From: Mayamaea pseudoterrestris
Taxonomy: Eukaryota > Bacillariophyta > Bacillariophyceae > Sellaphorales > Sellaphoraceae
DNA length: 64,000 nt
Assembly (NCBI GenBank): GCA_027923505.1
Contig: BROI01000019.1
Coordinates: 62,001 to 126,000 of the forward strand
Direction of reading: 5' to 3'
Shown: piece after piece, positions 10,723 through 20,269 of the stretch
How the letters are laid out: each line of letters begins with the position of its first letter
Numbering within the stretch: position 1 is the stretch's first letter
Notes under the pieces: model-generated
What the model was told of the DNA's origin: nothing
Database searches by the model: none
What the model saw: the letters and a program-made list of their open reading frames with translations, nothing else
Position numbers and translations under genes: made by a program

Positions 10723-12148
10723 TACATCTATACTGGCCAACAAATATTTGATCAGTAGTCGCTTGCTTCCCATTCAGCTGGTGGATTCGCAGTTTCGTAC
10801 ATGCATACTGTCGCAGTTTCTCATTGTGGCGCACAATCTGGCACTGGAGGCTCCCAGCGTTGGCGCGCAACTGGAAAGTTTGCAGCAGCGCGCAAAAGGT
10901 TTACTGCCGGCAGACTTTTTAAGCATGCTGGAGTGCACGTTGCATACTTCCGAAATGCAGTGGCGTCAGTGGAAGAAGGACAAGTGTCCCGATCTCGAGA
11001 CGAACGTCAAGGCATTCATGGAAGCTTCTGGTGCTGTCAAGACGCGCAAGCGGCGTTTTGGGGATATGAATGGAAACGCCACATCCAACGAGTCTGTTTA
11101 CACTCGCATTGATCTTTGCAAGGACCTTCCTCAAATATGTCGCAACATGAAGCAGCTCGTTCCATCAGTCGATGACCATTTGGAGGAATATATGGAGGCT
11201 CTCGACCCTGACTCTGGAATCGAGGCCGAGTATCATCCCAAGAACAATGAGTTTTTCAACTGGCAGGCCTTACGACTCATGTCAATGAAATATCTTGCCG
11301 ATTTTGATAAAATACAACCCAATGGCGACTACGAACCATTGGTGCGTCACATATGGCAGCGCGACAAGAAAGTTACTGTTCCTGGAAGTGCACCCGAATA
11401 TATCGAGCATGAAGAGGTAGAGGAGGAACTTGACGAAGATCAGCCGCCGCAGGAGATGACTGGTGAAATGGATGTATCCATGGCTGACGATCCCACGGGA
11501 GAGCCTACTGGCAGTTTGCTTAAGGAGGACGCATCGGAGCAAGGTAGCCAGGCAGAACCGGACGCGCCAGGAAATGAGGATGTCGAAATGAATGGCGCTG
11601 CTGAGGATGTCGAAGACGCAGAGCTGGCAGCCTTAGTCAAGAAAGAGAGTTTGGTCACAGATGAGCAACCTTTGAACGAAAGTACGATGACAGAAGAAGT
11701 GAAGATTGCTTCGGAATCGTCGCAAGAAAAGCATGAGCATAGTACGAAGATAGAAAAGGTAAAAATTGCTTCGGAATCGTCGCAAGAAAGGCACGAGCGC
11801 GATGATTCTCAATCTACCGTAAAGCCGTCCGCAGTGGAGAGCGTTTCATTAAATCGCGATACAGGGCGAGACACTCAACGAAAGCCCACGCCTTCTTACC
11901 ATAATCATGAACGTAGCAGGGGCGATGTCCCAAGCCAAGGTAGTAGACGCAGTAGTAGCGCGGACAATCGTCGACCTGAGAATCACGAGCGAGGGCCACC
12001 TGGAGGAGGTAGATATGACGAAGCTCGGCGACCTTTGGAACGCCGATGGGAGCCAGCAGGACGGCGAGATGAACGCGGTGGACCGCGTCGAGATGATCGG
12101 GGACCAGGACCTAGTGGTGGTCGGGGGCCCCAGCGCGGGCGTCGCTAA
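9869..12148 (+). CDS. THOC1: THO complex subunit 1 (THOC1/HPR1 family)
   Basis: 759 residues, uninterrupted, starting at the ATG at 9869. The first 500 residues match the THOC1 fold: ARRAPFFMLEDVIDSLT followed by CLKLCNRFIQRL and LAQIFPLSEKS are the hallmark segments. THO couples transcription to mRNA packaging and export in the nucleus. The C-terminal 250 residues are disordered and differ from animal THOC1: an acidic stretch (about 510-605), a 20-residue tandem repeat with IASESSQE (about 608-650), then an Arg/Gly/Asp-rich tail (about 690-759) with RGG-like character suited to RNA binding. A (CAG)10 run at 10692-10721 encodes poly-Ala. Human THOC1 is about 657 residues and ends in a death domain, which I do not see here. 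Confidence 0.88.
10692..10721 (+). repeat. (CAG)10 microsatellite coding poly-Ala in THOC1
   Basis: Ten CAG units read in the GCA frame give a poly-alanine run, a likely length-variable site. Confidence 0.9.
11701..11820 (+). repeat. 60-bp tandem repeat inside THOC1
   Basis: Two adjoining 60-bp units (11701-11760 and 11761-11820) encode KIASESSQEKHEH and KIASESSQERHER. The central 28 bases are nearly identical while the ends have drifted, so this is an older duplication than the pure microsatellite. Confidence 0.85.
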
Positions 12149-12295
12149 TTACTATACACACGATTGATCGAATGAGGTGATAAAGGTTGTGTTAGGCTGT
12201 GCTCCGTGCGAATCATTCTCTTAGATTGATGCTATGCAATACCTCTCTGTATGGCACATGATCTGACAGACATGGTGGGATCGTAGCATGTTTGT

Positions 12296-14602
12296 CTACT
12301 TCAAGTCCCCGTTAAAAATAGAGTTTCGCCGACCGAAAAGGGTGCGCAAATCCACCTTGCCATCAAAGAGGTTGCACCAAGCTTTCTTCAGTGTGGCCAA
12401 CACACTGGAAGAATCGCGGACAACAATGTACCGACCATCCCTTGTACTTCGGATTAGTCGCAAATCTTCCAAGTCATTGAAAGCGGCGTTAAGGTCCATA
12501 TCGTGGTGCAGCATTGTATTGTTTAAATCATGAGCCAAAGCCATCTTGATAACACGCATGAGCTCGGACCGCTCGACGGATTCCATTTCTTGGCCAGCAA
12601 ACTTTTGGGACAGCAGAGTGTGGAATAGCGACGCTCGTAGTGCGCGTTGCGACCCTGCTTCTGTTGCGACATACTTCAGAGCACCCATGTTTCGATGAGT
12701 GATCTTGGTCGTTAAGAACGTTTTGACAAGCAGGTCGTATCGAGCAAGCTTGTTGCTATACCGAAAGAACGTGCGAATTATCCACAATGTTCCTGTTACA
12801 AGTGCCAAAAGGTCAAGACGAGGATTGTCGAATTTAAAGGAACTAACGACAAGTGCAAGACTTAGCAACGTGACGGAATCAAAGACAAATGCATCCGCTG
12901 GTCGAAAGATGAGTCTCGTTTTCGGCAGTACAGCCGGCAAATTGGCCATGGGAACGTTGTTAAACGCTCGAATTTCCATTTGTTTGGGCACGGGCTCTGG
13001 TGGCTCCGAAGGTCGCGGCGGAAGACCACCAATATCAAACATATCAGCGACATCATACACCCAAGGAGGAAGTTGCAAAGCTGGTTTCTTTCGACTCTCC
13101 TTTGCCGGGAGCGGCCTCCAGACCACAACTACTTCTTTATATGTTGGCTCGACAAGCTTTGATTTTGATACAAGTGTTTCAAGCAGCTTTCTTCGCATAT
13201 CTTTGCGAAACAAATTCACCAGGTTGCCGATACTGACGCGCTTTAACAGTTGCATTGAAGGCTTCCTCGGCTTCGATTGCGAAATGGCTCCATTGACGTC
13301 ATCGTATGGGCATTTTAGCTCACCCTTGTTCAAAAGCTGATACATTTCTTCTTCGGCAACTTCGCGCGCATCCTTAACTAGATGCCCTATTTCCGTCGTT
13401 CCATTGGAATCACAACAATTAATGCCGTCTCGGCAGACGATGAATGGGTTCAAGGCATCGGCAGGATCTGGTGCGCCCATGAAGCGCATCTTTGATCCGC
13501 CATAGCGAGATAAGGTGAATAGTTTACCTCGTGAAGACGCAAGTGCAATAGACTGTATCTTATCCGCTGCGTTGTCGACAATTTTTAGCCGTAGATAACT
13601 GACGGCTGGTAGCTTGGGAAAACTATCAAGGAGTGACAAGAGAATCGACCGCCCACCTTGAACAATCCTGCGATATTTATCGGTGATCAGAATTACGATC
13701 CATCGTTCCAACACGTTCAGTCGCAGTCGTACAAAAGCTGCGGAACGTTGCACCAATGATGCCTGCAGGTAGTCAAGTTTTGGTAGCAAGAGTCGCCCTT
13801 GGCTCACCTCTGCCGAATAGTCCCTCCAGTAAACAAGGACACGGCCTTCAAATAATAGTTCGTCTTCATTACTCCGTAGCTTTCCATCTTCTCTAACAAG
13901 CTCAGGATAAAATTGGCCAAAGAGATCAGGATCAAGTTCCCTCGTATCTGGTTGCAGTGACAGTCGCAAAAGATACCCAGCGTTCAAGGCGTCGCACAAG
14001 TCAATGTCGCGTCGCGAAAGTCGCTGAAAGCCGGCATCCTCCAGTACGTTTCGAGTCAGTGCAACTAGCTTCTTTTCTTCCTCTTGGTCATGTATGTTGC
14101 CGTCTTGTGCATGTTGTTGCATGTATTGCAGCTGTCGCGTTTCCTCATGCGCCATGGCATGGTAAATCGAGTCGAGACTTGCGAGCAACGTTGAATTGGC
14201 ATCAACCTTAAGATTCGTCAAGCACGACATGTCAAGCTTTGAGTCGGACCGGGTCACCACTCGACATATTGGAGCATCATTTTGCTGTCGATCATTCTTT
14301 GTTTGGCCATCTTGATCTAGATTCATCGGGGGCTGATCGGTCTTTACGGAAGCGAACCTTGTTGGTGTCCGAGGCGGAAATGGTAGCACTAAAGGCTTCT
14401 CCGCATCACCGTTGACTGCTGGATAGTTTGCATTAAAATGCGAAAGTGGTTCTTTTGCGACTGGTAGGCAAGAAACGAGTTTCGGACGCAATGAGCTCGA
14501 CAGAAAAGCCATGCTGCAGCAGGAGAGTAACCAGATGGTCACTGCAATGACTCTCGCAGCTCGGAAGGGACTGGGATGTAATTTCGATGCTTGCTTCATC
14601 AT
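12296..14602 (-). CDS. DUF3754 (TMEM143-like) membrane protein with plastid-type leader
   Basis: 768 residues in one frame. The N-terminus has a hydrophobic signal (about 17-34) ending in CSMAFLSSS, a Phe+1 site of the heterokont plastid leader, followed by a basic transit-like stretch, so plastid import is likely. The DUF3754 core spans about residues 270-680: a Tyr/Arg-rich region with YLRLKIVDN, the segment FNNVPMANLPAVLPKTRL, two adjacent hydrophobic helices (about 590-640), and the following FFRYSNKLARYDLLVKTFL, which matches the conserved YRNKL..Y element of the family. The C-terminus has a winged-helix-like regulatory look (DLEDLRLIRSTRDGRYIV). Human TMEM143 is mitochondrial; plant and algal members are plastid or mitochondrial and not functionally defined. 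Confidence 0.75.
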   Translation of the reverse strand: MMKQASKLHPSPFRAARVIAVTIWLLSCCSMAFLSSSLRPKLVSCLPVAKEPLSHFNANYPAVNGDAEKPLVLPFPPRTPTRFASVKTDQPPMNLDQDGQTKNDRQQNDAPICRVVTRSDSKLDMSCLTNLKVDANSTLLASLDSIYHAMAHEETRQLQYMQQHAQDGNIHDQEEEKKLVALTRNVLEDAGFQRLSRRDIDLCDALNAGYLLRLSLQPDTRELDPDLFGQFYPELVREDGKLRSNEDELLFEGRVLVYWRDYSAEVSQGRLLLPKLDYLQASLVQRSAAFVRLRLNVLERWIVILITDKYRRIVQGGRSILLSLLDSFPKLPAVSYLRLKIVDNAADKIQSIALASSRGKLFTLSRYGGSKMRFMGAPDPADALNPFIVCRDGINCCDSNGTTEIGHLVKDAREVAEEEMYQLLNKGELKCPYDDVNGAISQSKPRKPSMQLLKRVSIGNLVNLFRKDMRRKLLETLVSKSKLVEPTYKEVVVVWRPLPAKESRKKPALQLPPWVYDVADMFDIGGLPPRPSEPPEPVPKQMEIRAFNNVPMANLPAVLPKTRLIFRPADAFVFDSVTLLSLALVVSSFKFDNPRLDLLALVTGTLWIIRTFFRYSNKLARYDLLVKTFLTTKITHRNMGALKYVATEAGSQRALRASLFHTLLSQKFAGQEMESVERSELMRVIKMALAHDLNNTMLHHDMDLNAAFNDLEDLRLIRSTRDGRYIVVRDSSSVLATLKKAWCNLFDGKVDLRTLFGRRNSIFNGDLK

Positions 14603-15021
14603 ACTGAGGCCCGACTTTACGTATGATGCGTCTTTTTGTAAATGTTGCTGCTGTTACAGATGGAGTTGGCGGCAGGAATGATAGATTCGTGTTGTGGAGT
14701 GAAGTGGAGTGAGTTCGTTGTCACTTCGTCGAAACGCGCAACGACTTGATTCGCTCGTTTAAATTTGGTGACGTGGCATTCGCGCCATGTTTAGCTACCG
14801 ATGCGGTATACTCATGACTGCATCGGTCGCCATTTGTCTCAATACTCTTTACACTACAACATATAGCTGATGCGAGTGTTTAAATTATGTTTAGCTACCG
14901 ATGCGGTATATTCATGACTGCATCGGTCGCCATTTGTCTCAATACTCTTTACACTACAACATATAGCTGATGGGAGTGTTTAAATTTATCGGTTAAAGAA
15001 AATTTCGATTACTAATGCTGC
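14603..15021. other. Intergenic region with 100-bp tandem repeat
   Basis: Upstream of the DUF3754 gene and downstream of the aldo/keto reductase (both on the minus strand). It holds the tandem repeat listed separately and nothing else that I can name. Confidence 0.6.
14787..14986. repeat. Two 100-bp tandem units, each with a hairpin
   Basis: Units 14787-14886 and 14887-14986 differ at only two positions that I can see (c/t at 14811 versus 14911, and gcgag/gggag near the end). Each unit contains an inverted repeat, ACCGATGC and GCATCGGT, separated by 15 nt. Confidence 0.9.
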
Positions 15022-16188
15022 TCATCGACTTGCTGGCACGGACCCAAACCCAAGCCAATCCAATGTTCGGCAAGTCACCATGACCAAACCAAACAACGTG
15101 ACAAACAGCATACGCCTCCAAGCCGGACTCTCCAAGGTTGATCGATCCAATGCCACTCGATCGAGTCGCTCGACGTCCTCCCTACTTAACTGCCAACCCA
15201 AGCAACCAATCGAATCTTGCGCTTGTTGGACGGTTCGACACCCAACTAAAGGAATCACATCATGCTGAATGCACCAGTTCAATGCAACCTGCGCCATGCT
15301 CTTTTCGTACTTTTCGCTAAGTTCCTTTACGGTTGTTCGCAGAATAGTCAAGTCATCATACTTTAGGCGAAGCATCTTGGCCGGTTTGTTCTTCTCCATG
15401 CTTGCCGGCGTCAACCCATCCGTCAGTAAACCTTGACCAATTGGCGAAAACCCAATCACTTTGACATTAAGTTCGCGACACACGGTATGCATGTCTTGCA
15501 ACGCCTTGGAATTGTAGTCGAGTAACGAGTAGTGCACCTGGTTGCAAACAACTGGAACGCCGTACCTTTTGCCAGCGGCGACGGCCCGACGGACTTGGTC
15601 GGCGTTGCTGTAGAAGCGACGAGAAAGTTAATGGTTAGCATGCGCCACGACGGTGACACACATTTAAAAAGACTGCAGTCGCAATAAACCAGAAGCTCAC
15701 CAATTACTCAGACCCATGGACTTGATTAGCCCCTTTCTATAGCAAATGCTGCAAGCTTCTACCCAGTACTCGATGGGTCGCCAGTGCACTGGAGAATGCA
15801 GCAAATACACATCAATGCAGTCAATCTGTAGTAGCCGACAACTTTGACGAACGGCTCGCTCGAGATCAATGTGAAAGCATCGCCATGGAGCTGGAAGGAA
15901 TTTTGTCATGAGCACGGCGTCACTGGACAATGACTGCAATCGGCCAAGTCGCTTCTCCGATGTTCCACCTCCGTACCCTTCCGCCGTGTCGTATAATGTA
16001 ATCTGCGCCTGCTGGCAAAGTTTGACAATGTCGCGGCACGTTGATTCACTCAAGACACCCTTGCCGTTGATGAGCTTGTCGTCAATCCATGTTGTGCCCC
16101 ATTGCAGTGTTCCAATGGCGAGCGGGACCTTGAGAGTGATTTCTTTGTCAATGAGGGAGAGGGAAGTAGATGCTGTTTGAATGCTCAT
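15022..16188 (-). CDS. Aldo/keto reductase, one intron
   Basis: Exons 16188..15701 and 15607..15022 flank a 93-nt intron (donor GTGAGC, acceptor CTACAG); splicing creates SNCNADQVRRAV, the expected AKR segment. Total 357 residues from the ATG at 16188; the frame extends upstream only from a GTG. A TIM-barrel NADPH oxidoreductase with an apparently complete tetrad: Asp and Tyr in DTAEGYGGG, Lys in VLMTKF, His in VYLLHSP. The C-terminal half has GFSPIGQGLLTDG and the NADP-binding region VGCRTVQQAQDS. This resembles the plant/algal plastidial AKR group, but no leader is visible from the chosen ATG. Substrate unknown. The last 25 residues are hydrophobic and could anchor the protein. Confidence 0.85.
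15608..15700 (-). other. Intron in aldo/keto reductase gene
   Basis: 93-nt GT-AG intron whose removal joins ...GLSN to CNADQVRR in frame. Confidence 0.85.
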
Positions 16189-16539
16189 GGTGATGGATTG
16201 AGTTGTGAGCGGTTGCGAGGTAACTGCGGATGAGAAGCGGCGTGACCTCGGAAGATCGCGTTTTGAGCGAAGAATGCAATCATGGTGTGACACTCATGGC
16301 GATTCAGCTAGGTGCGTATAGATGGAGTCTATGGTGGCAGCACGGGTGGGCTTTCTTTGCATCACGATCCGATAGTTTGGACCTACCGTAGCCAATTAAG
16401 AGACTGAACATGTCTGGTTATCACCGTGGCGGGAAGAGTAGACGGTGTTCGCTCGCCGCAATGCCAGGCACCTATAACCATACAGATGTAACTATTAAGG
16501 AAATATCTTATATCGTTAGTAATTACAATAGACACACGT
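16189..16539. other. Intergenic region
   Basis: Between two minus-strand genes: the promoter side of the aldo/keto reductase and the 3' side of the hAT-derived gene. I see no terminal inverted repeat or gene here. Confidence 0.5.
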
Positions 16540-17901
16540 CTAGTTTTCCTTCTCATCCTTATCAGCCTCACGAATTGCTGCTGCTACTTCGCGAAGTCCC
16601 CATAAATTACTATGGAGCTTCAGAAAAAGCAAAACTTCAAATGAGTATGGCGTCATTCCAGCGCGCTCAACTGACAATATTTGCTTGGCATGGCTAAAGC
16701 ATTGCTCAACTGTATTATTGGTTCCAAGAATGAAGCGACAGTCCATGTACTTGCTTTTTCCATTTTGTGAATCACTTGCGTCGCCATCCAGGAAATCTTC
16801 CACCTTCTTGCGCCGCTTTGTGGCAGGACTAGCAACCTCATCGTCGAACCCCTTGTCATCCACTTCTTCCTCTTCGTCAGAGAGGAGCAAACATCGAACC
16901 GCACGTTTCTCTTCACGAGTAAGTTGCCGCTCCTTCCCTTTCTGGATCTTAATTACTCCCTGCTTAAAGTGTTTATACTTGACAACGTCAGAGGATGGCA
17001 CGCAGAGGTTGGTGACATTCTCCTCAATATTATTGCCAATATAATAGTCCTTCAACAAGCGATCAATGTGTTCCCTGTGGTGTTGTGCTGTGAAGTTGCT
17101 AACTTCCTCCTCCTCCTCTTCCTCCTCCTCCTCCTCGTCGCGCTCGATACTGTCGTCACCAAATATATCAGCCAATGCATCCGCAACAGCGCGGTCAACA
17201 CCTGCATGGTTGGCCAATGGGGAAATAGAAAGTAAGAGCTCCTTTAGCTCACCCCCTTGTAAAAAGGCAGCATATACAGCGAGATAGTGGACATTATGCG
17301 CCGTCCATCCGTCGAAATGACAAGCAAACTTATTTGGCAACATGTTGGATATCTTTTTCTCGACAATTGGAACCAATTTGAGCAAATACTTGCGCATTGT
17401 AGAAGACGACGGCCAGTGCTGTTGGTGAATGCTATTGGATTTGAACGATTGCTTGTCCAAGGTTGAAATAGGAAGGTCGTTGTCGACAAAAAACCAGCGC
17501 ATGATGGAATGTATGGCCTTGTCTCGGTCAGATGGGATCTGAAAGAAATTCTGCATCTGCCGTTGCTGCTTTGCGGTGCTGTTCGATTTTTGAAGCTCCT
17601 CAATCGCCTCGCGAACGCGTTTGTCAGTGCCAGCGACAGAAATGCAGGTGTCCATATGATTCTCAAGGTTCTTGAAGCCAGAATTAGCAATGATGTTGAA
17701 CTCTCTTTTGCATACATCATTCAAACACTGGAAGCGGTGGAAGAATCGTTGCTTTCCGGTCTCGTAGCGAGTTTCAATGTACTGGAAGCAAAACTTTGCG
17801 ATGCATGTAGGTCGCTTGCCCTTGTCGGATGGATCCCATTTCTCGCTGTAGGACGGAATTTTTGCCCCTGCAGGTGGTGCGCCCCAGACATAGGGCGCCA
17901 T
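16540..17901 (-). CDS. hAT-transposase-derived protein with shortened core
   Basis: 453 residues, uninterrupted. Order of parts: a BED-like zinc finger (C59, C64, H82, C86); the hAT RNase-H-fold opening CHFDGWTAHNVHYLAVYAAF (about 194-213); an acidic insert with 11 consecutive Glu (256-266); and the C-terminal hAT dimerisation domain, CRFILGTNNTVEQCFSHAK and YSFEVLLFLKLHSNLW (388-434). hAT transposases are usually about 600-700 residues. Here the segment normally following EENVTNLC (about 300), which would carry the second catalytic Asp, the conserved DNCSTN-like block and most of the insertion domain, is absent, while the frame stays open. So it is either a deletion derivative of a DNA transposon or a host gene retaining DNA-binding and dimerisation parts. 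No convincing terminal inverted repeats were found. Confidence 0.8.
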   Translation of the reverse strand: MAPYVWGAPPAGAKIPSYSEKWDPSDKGKRPTCIAKFCFQYIETRYETGKQRFFHRFQCLNDVCKREFNIIANSGFKNLENHMDTCISVAGTDKRVREAIEELQKSNSTAKQQRQMQNFFQIPSDRDKAIHSIMRWFFVDNDLPISTLDKQSFKSNSIHQQHWPSSSTMRKYLLKLVPIVEKKISNMLPNKFACHFDGWTAHNVHYLAVYAAFLQGGELKELLLSISPLANHAGVDRAVADALADIFGDDSIERDEEEEEEEEEEEVSNFTAQHHREHIDRLLKDYYIGNNIEENVTNLCVPSSDVVKYKHFKQGVIKIQKGKERQLTREEKRAVRCLLLSDEEEEVDDKGFDDEVASPATKRRKKVEDFLDGDASDSQNGKSKYMDCRFILGTNNTVEQCFSHAKQILSVERAGMTPYSFEVLLFLKLHSNLWGLREVAAAIREADKDEKEN

Positions 17902-18311
17902 TTAGCTGTAGCAGTCTTTTACTGAGAAATGGAAGGTATGGTGGCAGTCGACTGCTAGAAGAATGAATGGTATAAGAAGATGCTCCCTGCCGACCTTCTA
18001 CGGTACGTCGTCATTGTGCAAGCATGTTGAGTAGCGATGTGCGATGTCGTATCGATTTAGCTATCCACAATTAACTAATTGCATTGCTCAGTGTTGGCAA
18101 TCAATTATTGGAGTATAGCAAGCAAAGCAATAAATTCTTGTATTACAGTATTGCAGTATGTCGCAGTGACAATTATTTTTTCCCAGCATTGTTACACCTT
18201 GCCTATCATCAAGCGCGTAGCATCTCCTGCCTTGCCGTTGCTCGTTTTCAAATTATCTAGCCAACAGTTGAAGTATATGTACATTTCTATATAGTCTTGA
18301 AGCGATACTCT
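17902..18311. other. Intergenic region, AT-rich
   Basis: Promoter side of the hAT-derived gene and 3' side of RPB12. Contains short AT-rich runs and no gene that I can support. Confidence 0.5.
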
Positions 18312-18615
18312 TTATCTAGCTTCGAACTGGATCACTGCAGGTGCGAAAAAAGAAGTAGTTGAGCCAACTGTAATTTTGACGAATATATATCGAGAACAAC
18401 GCAAATATGAAGCATGACTCCTACTTACGTCGCTTTGTCCTTGTCTTGTACAAGATGCGGAACCCACATTGACGGCAGCGGACTGGATCGCCACCTTTGA
18501 TCAAGTTCTTTGCGCCGCAGTCGCCGCAGCGATACTCGACGCCTCGCATAAGTGGAACACTCGGAATTCCTGCAGATGTGTTTCCACCAGTCATTGGACT
18601 ACCAGGCGATGACAT
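18312..18615 (-). CDS. RPB12: RNA polymerase I/II/III shared subunit RPB12 (RPABC4)
   Basis: Exon 1 (18615..18429) encodes a 20-residue disordered start and then the zinc ribbon with four cysteines, [10 protein letters not shown] and [18 protein letters not shown]. Splicing over a 94-nt intron (GTAAGT to CTGCAG) adds a 23-nt last exon (18334..18312) that gives LIQFEAR and a stop. This restores the invariant family ending, which settles both the splice site and the identity. Total 69 residues, normal for RPB12. It is a structural subunit shared by all three nuclear RNA polymerases. Without splicing the frame would end in RRK. Confidence 0.95.
18335..18428 (-). other. Intron in RPB12 before a 23-nt last exon
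   Basis: 94-nt GT-AG intron, donor GTAAGT, acceptor with a pyrimidine tract ending CTGCAG. Confidence 0.92.
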
Positions 18616-19038
18616 ACTGATAGTTCTTGCTTAGTGAAGCTATGTTGTTTACTCAAAGTCGAAGATCAAAAGCCGTCGAAGTCGAAGTGTCGAAATTGAC
18701 TGCGAAACTGGATGGAACGCGACGAATGATGGTCAGCTCATCACCCAATGCATCGGCGACTGTGCTAAAGTCGAGCTACTCGAGAGATGTAAAGAACTTG
18801 GACAAGTTAAAGCCATTCGTCATTATCCTACCGGTAAGTAGACAGCAAGCCAAGGCTTTGTTGCCTTACAGTTACAGAAATTATAAGCCAAGCATGCGCG
18901 CGTACAATACTGATGAAATAAAAGTTATAGATATGAGAGACAGAGCTCATGCACCTTTGGTTGCTGTTACAAAGACACTCCATAATGTGTCGCCTTCGCG
19001 ACGCCTCCTGCTACTTGTACATTCCAGGTGCAAGCCGT
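18616..19038. other. Intergenic region upstream of RPB12
   Basis: Lies between the RPB12 start and the end of the ankyrin gene, both on the minus strand. A plus-strand frame from an ATG at 18642 runs about 134 codons to 19046 and contains a donor-like GTAAGT at 18835, but it resembles no protein I know and is probably not coding. Confidence 0.4.
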
Positions 19039-20105
19039 TTACATAAAGTCTGTTGGAGGAATCGTTCGAAAGTCTTTAATGGAAAGTATTTCAAGAACTT
19101 CCTTGGTGCACAAATTGTGATGAATGGCACATGCCATCGGAGTGAGACCGTGCTTGTTCACCTCATGAATTACTTCGGGTTGAAGCTCTACGAGACTCTC
19201 GGCAACCCTGGGAGAGCAGCCATGCATAGCTGCAATGTGAATTGGCAGATTGTCCTCATCGTCGCGCAAAGTCGCCGCGCTATGATCATGTTGCAACAAG
19301 AGCATTGCCTGCTCGTCATTGCCAACACCCTTTTTCAGCGAAACATGTAGCGGCGTTTCGCCAAACTTGTTGCTCTTGACAAGTACTTCGGGTGCTTTTT
19401 GAATAAGGAGCTCGAGAGTTTGCAACGAAGCTCCCGACTGAACAGCAATGTGCAACGGAAATGCCCCGTCTCGTGTCTGCTGGCTTAGCAAGCCATAATG
19501 CAAATCCGTCGCATCCTTGTGCATGCCTCCCGTCGGATCGAAAATGGCATGGTTCTGGTTCTCGTCATGCCCAGTATGATTGTATGGAGCGGGGTCTCCC
19601 ATCTGGTCGAAAAAAGGTAGAAGTGTTAACAAAGTGCATGTCAAGATACCAAACTATTCAGCTTCCATACAGTACCACATGCCTTAATACACTTGTCCAG
19701 GGCCAACGAATAAGCCTTGACTAACAGGCGGATGACGTCGTCATTCAACGGTGCAAACCGCAGCGCCATGTGTAGCGGAAGAAGCCCCTCTCGATTCACC
19801 GTTGCGAGAGCGTCCGGATGCGCTTCCAGCAACAACTGCACCATTTCCGTTGTCATGACTTGCGAACACACGGCCACATGGAGCGGCGTGTTTCCATGAA
19901 CATCCTCGACAGACGCCGCCTCTGGACAAGCTTGTAAGAGCGACTTGATGGCGTCGACGTTTGGATTCCGCCAAACGGCGCAGTGCAGAGGCGTCCATCC
20001 GTGATCCTCCACGCTCAGAATCGATTCGGGATGCTCATGGGCTTCCTTGACAATGTCGTCGGGGCGCCCATTCTCGCAGGCTTCGTGGAGATTTGTCCAA
20101 GTCAT
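19039..20105 (-). CDS. Ankyrin repeat protein, one short intron
   Basis: Exons 20105..19650 and 19602..19039 give 339 residues if a 47-nt intron (donor GTATCT, acceptor GACCAG) is removed; this is the only join I found that keeps both frames. The protein is almost wholly ankyrin repeats of the long (about 36-40 residue) heterokont type: GWTPLHCAVW, GNTPLHVAVC, GLLPLHMALR, GAFPLHIAVQ, GETPLHVSLK, NLPIHIAAMH and GLTPMACAIH. Repeat consensus includes an EALPEA-like second helix (LLQACPEAA, LLLEAHPDA). No signal peptide or other domain, so a soluble interaction protein of unknown partner. The start is the ATG at 20105; the frame upstream begins only with a TTG. It is divergent from the transporter gene at 20270. 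Confidence 0.8.
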
Positions 20106-20269
20106 GATAAACAAACTTTCGTCTCGGTTGTTGCAATCTGAAGTGTTGCTTTGTGCAAGCAGAAGGGTGAATGGACGTCACGTGAAATCCGGTTCGCATC
20201 CCGTCGAATTCGAGGATCGCGTTTCGTCTTGTCGCACCATCACACCATAAACCGCTGCGACATTAAAAA

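Noticed and set aside
16330-17947. TATGGTGGCAG present on both sides of the hAT-derived gene
   Set aside because: An 11-base direct match over this distance could be chance, and it is not inverted as transposon ends should be.
18089-18100. CAGTGTTGGCAA, resembling a hAT terminal inverted repeat, near the hAT-derived gene
   Set aside because: It points away from the gene, and I found no matching inverted copy or 8-bp target duplication on the other side.
18642-19046. Plus-strand frame of about 134 codons divergent from RPB12
   Set aside because: No similarity to anything known and no clear promoter separation; kept only as a note in the gap entry.
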